A DNA stretch of 64,000 nucleotides from Catenaria anguillulae PL171. Lineage: Eukaryota; Blastocladiomycota; Blastocladiomycetes; Blastocladiales; Catenariaceae. The position numbers and the translations under genes are program-made. Positions 22,301 to 31,436 of this stretch are shown here, one piece after another (within the stretch, counting starts at the first letter, position 1; each line of letters starts with the position of its first letter). The stretch spans positions 434,001 to 498,000 of the forward strand of contig MCFL01000012.1 of NCBI GenBank assembly GCA_002102555.1. Direction: 5' to 3'. Below the pieces are notes generated by a model, which saw only the letters and a program-made list of their open reading frames with translations, was not told the DNA's origin and did no database searches.

Positions 22301-22369
22301 GGCGGCGAGCTGACGTGGTCGCAGTTGTTGAAGGACTTGGCGCCCGTGGTGTCTGCCGCATCGATCTGA
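19356..22369 (+). CDS. Low-complexity protein with degenerate protein-kinase-like domain, model unresolved
   Basis: Several coding-like blocks follow one another in changing frames. 19356 starts MASTPIPPPFGLDPQLAVRN; 19806 onwards is basic and Ser/Pro-rich; about 20430-20640 includes EEHMERYRQLRASHLKR; and 20641-21841 is one long frame. The last join is solid: exon to 21841, a 76-bp intron (GTACGC, branch GCTAAC, CAG), then 21918-22369. Across it the sequence reads VGVGYRGFKLDYVLINGH, which resembles a kinase catalytic loop (HRD-K--N-L-) with the HRD Asp replaced by Gly. Upstream, VRVRRLAPNEAKALLGVVVAAM resembles the preceding helix E, and VERMLPVLDVVMP and AVVVVPLSV resemble strands before it. 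I infer a pseudokinase, weakly supported. A possible membrane segment (LLSVLVPLSVLSFVIPAIVSALL) lies in an alternative frame near 20350. The upstream frame changes need introns or one-base corrections. Confidence 0.45.
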
Positions 22370-22838
22370 GTTGCCTATGTCAAGATGAATGCATCATGAT
22401 AGACGTGGCACGATGGGCTTTATTATGCCGTCTTGCTTGGCGTGTATCCTTATCCCCCCTTTGTTTTCCCATGTTCCCGTACACTCGGCATTGCGATATT
22501 GTACGAGCATTTTTTGTTATTGCCATGTCCCCACCTGCCAACCTATCCTCTCTAGTTTGCTTTGTGTGCCTCTTTTTTTTGTCCGTTTGAATCCATTCAT
22601 TTCGTGTCGTTTAGTTGCCTGCTTTTCTTTATTGCTGATTGTGCACGAGCTTGACGAAATACTGAATCTTGCCGTCCGTCACGATAAGTACATTCGGATT
22701 CATTGAGGGAATCGAAAACGGAATCACACAGAGTTTGTACATGGAGTGAAAGCGAGCGAAAATCAAGAAGAACAACAGACTCGAGCAACAAAAAAGGACG
22801 GGATTTAGAGAACAGCAGCAAATGGACTCGTGCCAAAC
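22370..22838. other. Intergenic between convergent genes
   Basis: 469 bp, T-rich on the + strand with pyrimidine runs near 22570, as expected for two facing 3' ends. No gene seen. Confidence 0.4.
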
Positions 22839-24934
22839 TCACAGAGCGGCTGCCGGCCGTGTCCACACCCTTGCCGGCACCAACCAAACCCGATCGCCAT
22901 CCGCAGGAAATGGCACGGCCAACCCGGGCGCCACCACGCTATGCACGACCCTTTTCGGTTGCCTTCCATTCCCCCGCTCACAGTCATTGTCATCCATCTT
23001 GAGACAATAATCCACCATGCCACGGGCACTTGCCGTGTCGCCCTCTACATACTCGACGAACCACTGGCCGACCCTGGGTCTCGCCAACCACTCGACCCAC
23101 GCCTCGCCCGCGCCGGCTCCCGCTCCCGGCTCGCGTTCCGCCATACACGCCGCTGCCGCTTGTACACCCGCAACCACGCGCCTGCCCGCGGCCACCAGCT
23201 CGTGAGCCTTCCCCAACGTCACAAAGCATCCCAAAGCACTCATGGATTGCGCCACATTGGTGGCATTGGCCACGCTTGGGTCGGTGTGCGTCAGGAGTGA
23301 CGTGAGCGATTGGACCAAGGCGGCGCGAATGCGCGCGCCGCGAGACAAGGTGGCGGGAAGTGCGTGTGGAAAGTCGACGGCAAGGATGTGTTCACGGGTA
23401 GCGAGGTGGGAGGTTGAGGTGGGCGAGGTCGCTAAGTGCGTGATGGCTTGGTGGGCCGTGTGTTCGATGAGCGTGAGAAAGTGCAGGTACACGTGCAGGG
23501 CGTGCGCCGTGGCGGTGTGCACGGGATCGGTCGAGTAGATGGAGGGTGGTGGCGGGGAGGAGGGGTTAGTGCTGGTGGCGCATGGTAGGCAGTGGAGGCC
23601 GGAATCGGCGCAGAGAAACGTGGGGTGCCCGGATGGCGGCGGTGCGGGTCGATGGAAAGCAGGGTCGAGAGGTTGTGGAATGAGGCGGTGGATGCGGTCG
23701 GGGACAGGATTGAAGTGGGCATCATGGGTGGTGGGCGAGGAGTACCCGGTGGCAACATCATTGGCCGAGGCGGCAGACGTGGAGTTGGAGTCAAACGCGT
23801 CGTTGTTGTTGTTGTTGGCGCTGTTGCTGGAGTGGGAACTGGAACGTGGCAAGTGGTTGGCAGCAAGAGAACTGATTCAGGTTGTGGACGGGTTCGGTCG
23901 AGATGGCTCATGTGCCGGGAATACGCAGTGGCCATTCGAGGTTGGACCGTGTTGGATGCACGGCGAGAAGAGTGCGAGGAAGGTGACGAGTTTGAATCTG
24001 TTGAATCAAGGAAACATCGTAACAGTCAGCAAGCACATTCGTTTATCGGGAAGTGAGGATACATACGAGACGTACTCGATGACGAGATATTAATACGTTC
24101 AAACTTGTGTTGCACCGACCGCTGCCCTGCATACCGACCATACCGCACAACGACCCAAGCAACCATGGCCAAGGCACAAAACGCAAAAACGCAACCTGTG
24201 GCGATACCGATCAATGTGCCCAAAGCAGTCCGTGGTTGCGCGCTATCATGTGGAATGGGATTCGTCGCTGGTGCACCGGTTGAAGTGGCGGTAGAGGACG
24301 TGGGAATGGTTGTAGACGTGGTCGAGGAGGTCGAGGAGGTCAAAGTGCTTGATGTGGGGGGCGGCGGGGGTGTGGGAACAAACGGGCATGGGCCAAGCGC
24401 GACAGCGAGACCAGGTTGAGCAGGCATGCAGTTCCAAGGGCCAACAGGATTTGGAGCCAGGCAACCGAAGGTGATCGGGTCGCCGTTGGTGATGAAGGTC
24501 GGGTCGACACAGTGTGTGGGCGAGTCGGGAATGGATTGACATGCGTTGCGGAGGTCTGGCAAGTTGAATTGGCCCGGGAGGGTGATCCATTGTGATTGCA
24601 GTGACGCCGCCTCGGACAGGGACTCAAGGCATTCGAGTGAGCCGTTGGCGAGGAGACGGCAGCCCGAAAAGAGCAGTTGCGGGTTGGCCGGGTCGGGGTC
24701 GGCGAGTGATATCGGCTGCCACGGAGACTCGGAACCAAAGGGACAAGGTGAGGGAGGGGCTGGCGATGCCGTCACGGGATCAGGACCAGGAGCAGGAGAG
24801 GGAGCTGGCACAGGGTCAGGAGCCGGATCAGCAGCCTGAGGGAGCGGCAACGGAGCCGCCGCGTCAATGTCAATGTCGTGGGCCAGAGGGGGAGTGTTGA
24901 CGTCCATTGTGGCATGGGTGATTGGCGGCGCCAT
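22839..24934 (-). CDS. Single-pass membrane protein with Cys-rich outer part and long cytoplasmic domain
   Basis: Exon 1 (24934-24067) encodes a Pro/Ala-rich start, a Cys-containing domain (CPFGSESPWQPISLADP, FSGCRLLANGSLECLE, HCVDPTFITNGDPITFGC), a Ser/Thr stalk and one membrane span (ALGTLIGIATGCVFAFCALA) followed by VVRYGRYAGQR. A 69-bp intron (23998-24066, GTATGT...AACAG) leads to exon 2 with a Ser/Asn-rich linker and about 200 residues of cytoplasmic domain rich in Ala and His (LHVYLHFLTLIEHTAHQAI, ending in WTRPAAAL). Together the exons are 2,027 bp, one short of a multiple of three, and the frame slips by one missing base at about 23850-23885. Repaired length would be 675 aa. The layout resembles the proteins at 6276 and 25880. 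No cleavable signal peptide is obvious at the chosen ATG. Function unknown. Confidence 0.6.
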
Positions 24935-25879
24935 GCAACAGGCAATGGATCATGGCTGTGTGGCCAACGGCGGCGGCGGCGGCGTGGCCGAGGATTTATG
25001 ATAGATGGAATTGCATTCGAGTCGGTGCATGGCATTCAGCTTCAGCTTCATCATGATACTGCAACATGTCTGGGTCCACTTTTAATGAACCTTGTGCCTT
25101 TGACGGATGTGGCAGTGGATGCACGCAATGCAAGCAGCCTGAGAGGACTCGGCGGCAGCCAAAGCCAAGCCGAGAAGCGTATACGTATAAGCGTTGGGTC
25201 GGTCCCAGTCGTGGGAAACCTGCCAAACGCTGTGCACGCGGACATTTCAAGCAAGTTTCCAGTTTCAGGGATGAGCCTCGAATCGTGATCACCAGCACAG
25301 CTTCGATCACAACCTATGAAATTGAACGAAGAGAGCAAGCATGCATCCTGATTCCACAGAGTGCAACAAACCAACCATCCAACCAACCAACTCGGCGCTC
25401 GATCATCACCATTTGTTGATGACATTTTCAGGCATTGATGCCCATCTCGACACGCAAGTATTCACCTGCACAGTTGAGGCAATTGACGGCTTGAGGCACG
25501 CCAAGACCCTAAGGCTCTGGCTGGTTGCTGCCCATGCACAAGTATGTACCGCTTCGGGCTGAGCGGTGCAGACAGGTTCACGTGCACTGCGGTTGACTGC
25601 AGGTGACCGCAGCTCCACTCCGCGGCCAAGCCCGTCTTTAGACGCGTTCGTCGGGTATGCTTATCTTGGCCATTTTGCTCTTCTACATATGTGCTCTGCT
25701 TTCCCCCGTCATTCTCTAAACTCTCAGCACCTCTTCAATGTGGATTTCTCATGTCGATGAATGTCTTTAGACGACGCACCATCATCTGGACAACATACCC
25801 AACCATTCATCCTCATTCTCATTCTCATTCGCAGTCTCCTCCCAACCGTCCACCCACCAACATCACCATCAACATCAAC
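24935..25879. other. Intergenic between divergent membrane-protein genes
   Basis: 945 bp. Just before the ATG at 25880 is a pyrimidine-rich leader with CATTCT repeats (about 25810-25835), typical of a fungal 5' UTR. No other feature recognised. Confidence 0.4.
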
Positions 25880-27673
25880 ATGACGACATCCACCTCGTCA
25901 AGCAATCGCTCACGCTGCAAGGTGACCGTGGGCCTCCTTGCCCTCGTCGCCCTGCTCCTCCTTTCCTGGGCACCCGCCACCGTCCTCGCCCAAGGTTCCT
26001 CCTCTGCCGCCTCGTCCGCTTCGGCCTCGGCCTCCGCTTCTGCGTCTGCCTCGGCCTCTGCGACCGCCACCGCATCCCAGTCGGTTTCCGCCTCGCGCAC
26101 CGTTTCCCAAACCGCCACCCCAACGCAAACCCAAGACCCTTGCGCCTCTGGCCGCTGCACTCCGCCTGGAAAATCCAAGGAATGCATTGTCATTTCGCGC
26201 GTGTGGATGTACCGCGAGTTCAACAAGCAAGCCTACTTGCCCGTCGACCTGTCGCCCTACTTCCGTGCACGCTTTGACAATTTCGACGAGCGCATCTTCC
26301 CAAAGACCATGAAGAATGCCTCGGATATCCCTGAACTGTGGGGCAACCAGCCCTGGGCCTACTTTGGCAAGTACTGGGAACAGTTCCACGTCAAACAAGC
26401 CGGATGCGCTTACCCCTCGCAAAAGTTTTACCTCGTGTGGGGGCTCTTGGACATGTACAAGTTTTTCCAAGATGCCGGTGACCACTGTGCTCAAGGCCCG
26501 CCCCTCGAGGTTTGTGCAGACACGCTGGACCAGCGCGCACAAGCCATGGCCGCCGACCTCAAGAACAAGACGCTGTGTGCGGGCCCGCCAGAGTACATTG
26601 ACGCGGGCAACAAGTTTATCGAAACGCTCAAGACGCATCCATTCCGTTCCGCCAACCCTGGGTGTGTCGATGGTTTGCAAGTCGAAGAAGACGCGGGCAA
26701 GTGCGGATACTGGCTACAGTTTGCCGCGTGTGCCAATGCAAACACGTGCCCGACGCTCGACAAGTCGTTTGCCGGTGAGTGTCCCAAAATCATCGAGTCG
26801 TTCCGCAATGCCTACAACCCTGCTCAAACCACCGATTCGGGTCTGGCTACGGATGGTAAGCAGTCCAGTTCCACAAAGGTCATTGTGCCGGCCGTCATTG
26901 GTGGCGTGATTGCCGTGGCTGTTGTGGGCGGGTTGATGGCCCTCAAGATGACACGTCGCAAGTCTGGACCCGGTCTCATGGCCACCCTCGGCCGTATGAC
27001 GCTTGGCCGCGGCGGCGGCAGTGGAACCCATGGCCGTCCCGATGCCGCTGCAGTGCCACTTACCACGGCTGCCAACACCGCACCTGGCGACGCATCCAAG
27101 GCACCTCCCACGTATACTGCCGGATCAATGGCTGCCAACACGGTCCCTGCGCCCGAACCCGCCTACATTCTCGCGGGTGGACCCGACCCGTCTGCGACTG
27201 CCCCGCTGCTCATGGACCCAAACAATCCGCGCGCCTCGATTGCCGCCCACTCAATGCACTCGCTCGTGACAACCGATGCCGCGGGCAACGCCGTCATGTT
27301 TGTCGACCAGTACGGCCAGCCCGTGGCCGTTGGGCCCGCCGTGTATGCAGCCAGCAGTGCCGGCGGCAGCGTGCACGGGTCGCCCATGGTCATGGCCACG
27401 CCTGGCCCCGCCATTGCCGATGCCACAACGACGACATCGACAACGTCCAACATGCAGTCGGCCATGCAGCAGCATACCAGCAACGAAACGTATGTGACCA
27501 CCACCACAACGACCGAGCAGTTTGTCATGTATGTCGATGAGAATGGCAACCCATGTGACGAGCAGGGCAATCCGCTGCCCATGAGCGACCCACAGGTCGC
27601 CGCGTTTGTTGCTCAACAACAACAACAACAGCCGCAACAGCAGGATCAAGGGCAGCAGCCGCCGAGGCAGTAA
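25880..27673 (+). CDS. Secreted/surface single-pass membrane protein, Cys-rich ectodomain
   Basis: Single exon, 597 aa. The ATG at 25880 is followed by a clear signal peptide (CKVTVGLLALVALLLLSW ending APATVLAQ); upstream in-frame codons would bury it, so this start is preferred. Then comes an Ala-Ser repeat stalk, and an ectodomain of about 230 residues with evenly spaced Cys (DPCASGRCTPPGKSKEC, VKQAGCAYP, DHCAQGPPLEVCAD, GKCGYWLQFAACAN, NTCPTL). A single membrane span (VIVPAVIGGVIAVAVVGGLM) with a basic stop-transfer (KMTRRK) precedes a cytoplasmic tail of about 240 residues. The tail is Thr/Ala/Gln-rich and has two similar short blocks, MFVDQYGQPV and MYVDENGNPCDEQGNPL. Neighbouring genes at 22839 and 6276 share the design. 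I do not recognise the ectodomain family; a cell-wall or host/substrate surface receptor is speculation. Confidence 0.8.
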   Translation: MTTSTSSSNRSRCKVTVGLLALVALLLLSWAPATVLAQGSSSAASSASASASASASASASATATASQSVSASRTVSQTATPTQTQDPCASGRCTPPGKSKECIVISRVWMYREFNKQAYLPVDLSPYFRARFDNFDERIFPKTMKNASDIPELWGNQPWAYFGKYWEQFHVKQAGCAYPSQKFYLVWGLLDMYKFFQDAGDHCAQGPPLEVCADTLDQRAQAMAADLKNKTLCAGPPEYIDAGNKFIETLKTHPFRSANPGCVDGLQVEEDAGKCGYWLQFAACANANTCPTLDKSFAGECPKIIESFRNAYNPAQTTDSGLATDGKQSSSTKVIVPAVIGGVIAVAVVGGLMALKMTRRKSGPGLMATLGRMTLGRGGGSGTHGRPDAAAVPLTTAANTAPGDASKAPPTYTAGSMAANTVPAPEPAYILAGGPDPSATAPLLMDPNNPRASIAAHSMHSLVTTDAAGNAVMFVDQYGQPVAVGPAVYAASSAGGSVHGSPMVMATPGPAIADATTTTSTTSNMQSAMQQHTSNETYVTTTTTTEQFVMYVDENGNPCDEQGNPLPMSDPQVAAFVAQQQQQQPQQQDQGQQPPRQ

Positions 27674-28311
27674 GTGGAGTGTCAACGTTTCATTTTTTTT
27701 TTTATACATTAGCTTGATTCCACATTCTACCCCGCCACAGCTCCCGCCGTGTTTTATTTTTTTCGTCTGCACTCTCATTCTTGTTTGTGTTTCTGTCGTA
27801 CCTGCTCTATTCTTTTGCTCAGCCTTTCGTTTCTCTTCAGTGCCGCCTTGCATGTCTGTCTATCTCATTGTTCCAATGTTTCGCTTCACGAGTTTACACA
27901 CATCATTGCCGCAAAACATGATTGTTGTTGGTCCGTTGGTTTCTCACCGCGAGCCCCCTCTCCCATCCACAGCTACGGCTAATGCCAGTATATTTCCGAT
28001 GTTGTCAGTTTCCGCCGGCGCCACCGTGCACCCTGCACCTTGTCGCAATTCCTTTGTGCGGGAGCCGACCTTTCCAATCCACGCAGCCAACGTTCCAACG
28101 TTGCCAACAATGACGTTGCGTAGTCGCGATGATGTGTCCTCATTCGTGAAGAGAGTAATTCAACGAGATTGTGTCGAGCAAAACTACATGAGATGACACA
28201 AGTTGAGGCATTGCTATCTTTTGGCAGCCGAATCGGGGGCATGCCTCTTCGCGCCCACGGTAGAGCGCCGGCGAAAACTCGTTTTGCCACACGTGGTCCG
28301 TGAGGCAGCTC
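27674..28311. other. Intergenic, 3' flank
   Basis: 638 bp. A T10 run lies just after the stop of the preceding gene at about 27695. No convincing coding potential. Confidence 0.4.
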
Positions 28312-28713
28312 TCAGTCGAAAGGATCGGGCCTGCAAGCATGGAATGCTCGCCATACATGATGCTTGCCACGAAGGTGTGCTGTGGCAGCGTGACAGGGTG
28401 AGCTACCTATGCATGTATCGGGCACTCCAAGTGCATGACAGTAACAGTCTCCGTGGACTCCAAACGCCAAGCCCTCATTCGCGCTCGCCTCGGCACCGCT
28501 ATCCGGCGATGCTTCGAAATCCCACTGCTCGGTGTGGACCAGCACGACGTACTTGATGGACGCAAACGTGTACATCCCCGTTTTAACCTCGTGACGGGTC
28601 GTTGCGACCGAGGACCATTGTGTTGGCGTCGCCACCATCATTTGCAAGGCGCAGCGACTCGGCGAGGGAACGAGCGCGACTGTGTTCTTGACAACCGGTC
28701 TGAGCTCGACCAT
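28312..28713 (-). CDS. Hypothetical small protein, weakly supported
   Basis: From ATG 28713 a frame of about 133 codons begins MVELRPVVKNTVALVPSPSR and contains MMVATPTQWSSVATTRHE and IKYVVLVHTEQWDFEAS, with composition more protein-like than a random frame. The downstream frame at 28140-28370 (SLTDHVWQNEF-like) could be another exon, but I found no clean splice pair. It overlaps the promoter of the WD40 gene. No family recognised. Confidence 0.25.
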   Translation of the reverse strand: MVELRPVVKNTVALVPSPSRCALQMMVATPTQWSSVATTRHEVKTGMYTFASIKYVVLVHTEQWDFEASPDSGAEASANEGLAFGVHGDCYCHALGVPDTCIGSSPCHAATAHLRGKHHVWRAFHACRPDPFD

Positions 28714-28919
28714 GGAAACAGACTTTGGGCAACGACACAACACTGGCCGCGTTGCTGATCACCAAGTTCCAAATGTCGGATGTTGATCGCAGTGATCAGT
28801 CTCACGGTCGCATCTCACACTTGTCTGTCAATGGGGCCGGCGTGATCGCATTCATCGTATTCGTCCGGACGATATGTATCGACTTCCGTTCCACACAAGT
28901 GCATGCAATCAAGGTCATC

Positions 28920-30935
28920 ATGATCCTCAACCCGCCCGTCCCATGTGATGCCCTGGGCCGGCCCCTCCCGCCCTCGTTCCATGCCCGCCGCCGCGACCTC
29001 ACCACCTCCTTGCCCTCGGGCACTTGCTCCCACCGCTCCACACTCCACCTGTCTGTGGCACCCGGCCTGCGTCACCGGCTCCGCAACATTATCTCTGCTC
29101 CGCGCGCAGTCCACGCTTGCTTCAACCAGGCCCTCGTCCCCGTCCCAACCTTTGCCGCCGACTTTGCGCCCAAAGCAATTGGCACTCGGTTTCTGGCCGT
29201 TGCCGACGAGGCGGGCACTCTCAGCGTCCTCGACACGGACGAGCCGCCCGAACTTATGCTTGCTGCGCGGTTTCCTGCACACCACAATGCCATCTTTGAC
29301 GTCCAGTGGCATCCGAGCGAGCCCTATGTGGCCACGGCATCGGGCGATCAGACGGCCGTACTTTGGGATGTCGAGCGGCAGGCTGCGCTTGCCCTGTTTT
29401 CCTCTCACTCGTCCTCGGTCAAGTCCATTCAGTTCAATCCATTTGATCCACACATGCTCGTGACGGCATCCAGGGATGGCGCAGTGATTCTGTGGGACAC
29501 TCGGTGCTCGGGTGTCCGGCTCGGCTCATCGTCGGGCTCCAGTACCACCAACGAAAACTCGGAGCCAGGTACGGCATTTGGTGCCGCCAATGTGATTCGC
29601 AACGCGCATGCACCGCTCATGACGACAAACTCGATCAAGGCATACTCGACATTGGCCAAATCGTCCACCACCATTTCGGTCTCCTCGGCACTGTTTGTAC
29701 AAGACCGCCAACTTGCTAGTTGCGGTGCGGGCGACGGATGCGTGCGCATCTGGGACGTGCGCAAGCTCGGGTCGCACAATGCAAAACTGCGGCCAACACC
29801 CGTGGCGTCGTCGCTCGATGTCACGCAAACCGGCGCAGTGGTCGGGCCAACGCTCTCCACCTCGTCCGTCTCAAGGGCCTCTAAATCACGCAAGTTTGGC
29901 CTCTCGCACATGACGCTTGACCGTACGCGCAACATCCTGTACACGATTGGCATGAACTCGCGTGCTGTGGCGCTGGATGCCGACTCACTGCTTCCGCTCG
30001 CCGTATACGGGTCGGCAAAGTTCACGCCGTCCATGTATACGCGCGCATCGCTCGATCCGACGGGAACCTACTTGGCGGTTGGATCCACGCAGCACAATGC
30101 CGTCATTTGGGAAGTCGGCACGCCGCGCAATTGGGGCGCAAACGTACCGACTGGCGTCCCAGCGTTCCAACTCAAGAATGGGCATACGGCCGAGGTCAGC
30201 TGTGTGACGTTTGGCAAGAGCGCCGTGAGCATGCGTGTGGCCACATGTTCGGACGATGCGAGTGTGCGTGTGTGGAAAGAGGACGACGGCGGCGAGATTG
30301 CTCACAAGGTCAGGGAGGCAAATGAGGAGGTCGAGTCTGGTACAGGAGACTTGCAGTACAAGTCGTGGGGATACCTGTGCCGAGAGGCGACGCCGCAAGT
30401 TTCGGCCGAGTTTCCTTGGGCATGGGACGAGTACTTGCATGGCCCGCCCAAGGACGCGGTGCCAAAGGTGACGGTGGTTGAGGACGATGCAAGCGATGTT
30501 GGCAGCGATACGGGAAGCAGTGGCAGTGGGATTCACCCCTTGTTTATGAAGATGCGCGGGTTGACGCTTGCCGGGTCCTTGTCGTCCGCATCCTCCTCCT
30601 CCTCATCAACACCCGCACCTGGCGCAGGAGAGCAACCTGCCGCTCCCTCCTCGCCTGGTCCATTCCCCTCGACGTTGTCCAGTGTTCAGCCACCGCCCAC
30701 GCCGGCACCGCGGCCGAAAAAGCGCACACTGCGTGACTACTTTGCCTCTCAGCAAGACTCTGGCGATGACATGTCAGCAGGCGGGGACGAGGATGCTGAT
30801 GTTGCATTCTCGTCTGGGTCGGCGTCGGGAATAAGCAGGCGTAGGAGTCAAAGCCAGCCTCGAGCGCCGTCGCGCCCGCCACAGCACGGGCGCAAGTCAA
30901 GGAGGACCACCACTACATCAAACCGTCGGTCGTGA
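28920..30935 (+). CDS. CDT2: CDT2/DTL-like WD40 protein (CRL4 substrate receptor)
   Basis: Single exon, 671 aa from ATG 28920. A WD40 propeller fills residues about 90-500, with repeats such as HNAIFDVQWHPSEPYVATA followed by SGDQTAVLWDVER, then SSHSSSVKSIQFNPFDP followed by SRDGAVILWDTR, ASCGAGDGCVRIWDVRK, and VRVATCSDDASVRVWKED. The first two repeats match the denticleless/Cdt2 pattern (AIFD--W, SGDQT--LWD, SVKS--F, RDG-I--WD-R). Cdt2 is the substrate receptor of the Cul4-Ddb1 ubiquitin ligase that destroys Cdt1, Set8/Epe1 or Spd1 on PCNA-loaded chromatin. Consistent with this, the Ser/Pro-rich C-terminus contains KRTLRDYF, a PIP-box-like motif lacking the leading Gln; Cdt2 orthologues have a C-terminal PIP box. 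The tail ends in basic SR stretches. The long loop between repeats 2 and 3 is family-typical. Confidence 0.8.
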   Translation: MILNPPVPCDALGRPLPPSFHARRRDLTTSLPSGTCSHRSTLHLSVAPGLRHRLRNIISAPRAVHACFNQALVPVPTFAADFAPKAIGTRFLAVADEAGTLSVLDTDEPPELMLAARFPAHHNAIFDVQWHPSEPYVATASGDQTAVLWDVERQAALALFSSHSSSVKSIQFNPFDPHMLVTASRDGAVILWDTRCSGVRLGSSSGSSTTNENSEPGTAFGAANVIRNAHAPLMTTNSIKAYSTLAKSSTTISVSSALFVQDRQLASCGAGDGCVRIWDVRKLGSHNAKLRPTPVASSLDVTQTGAVVGPTLSTSSVSRASKSRKFGLSHMTLDRTRNILYTIGMNSRAVALDADSLLPLAVYGSAKFTPSMYTRASLDPTGTYLAVGSTQHNAVIWEVGTPRNWGANVPTGVPAFQLKNGHTAEVSCVTFGKSAVSMRVATCSDDASVRVWKEDDGGEIAHKVREANEEVESGTGDLQYKSWGYLCREATPQVSAEFPWAWDEYLHGPPKDAVPKVTVVEDDASDVGSDTGSSGSGIHPLFMKMRGLTLAGSLSSASSSSSSTPAPGAGEQPAAPSSPGPFPSTLSSVQPPPTPAPRPKKRTLRDYFASQQDSGDDMSAGGDEDADVAFSSGSASGISRRRSQSQPRAPSRPPQHGRKSRRTTTTSNRRS

Positions 30936-31436
30936 TGAATTCCGTGTGTTGCTCTGCGAGAGCACTTGTCTTTAGTTTCCAATACCCAACTTTTGTTTTT
31001 TTCGTCCACTTGCATCCACTGATTTGATGATTTCGGTTCAATTTATGATACAAAATCGGAATACACAGAATGACCAACAATTGGTACACAGTTGGATCAG
31101 GGCAGGCAAAAAGGAAACAAAAAAAAAAAAAAAAAAAAAAAAATTAGAAGCGAAATCGCACGAGGAAACAACAAAGCTGGGAATCATGAGAAAGGAGAAC
31201 GAAAATGGTTGAAGCAAGATGCAAGAAATGAAGGGCCGATACTACTCGCGACAAGTGACCGAGGTGGACACCATGAGCATATTGCAACGTGAAAGTAATG
31301 ACAAACGAAACAAAGGAGGTCAAACAAAGAAAGACGAATTGAGATGCGAAAAAAAAAGCAGAGTGAGGTACTGAAATCAGGCATGAGAGGAAACCAAGTC
31401 ACAGGAAACAAACGGGTTTCGAAAGTTGCAGAGTAT
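30936..31436. other. Intergenic between convergent genes, with an A25 tract
   Basis: 501 bp between two 3' ends. It contains an A run of about 25 at 31119-31143 and several shorter A-rich patches up to 31360. No gene seen. Confidence 0.45.

Noticed and set aside
25825-26680. Ala/Gly/Arg-rich - strand frames opposite the 25880 membrane protein
   Set aside because: Mirror of the Ala-Ser stalk coding sequence; the + strand gene has signal peptide, Cys pattern and membrane span.
31092-31292. Lys-rich frame over the A25 tract
   Set aside because: Poly-A reading only; lies between two gene 3' ends.
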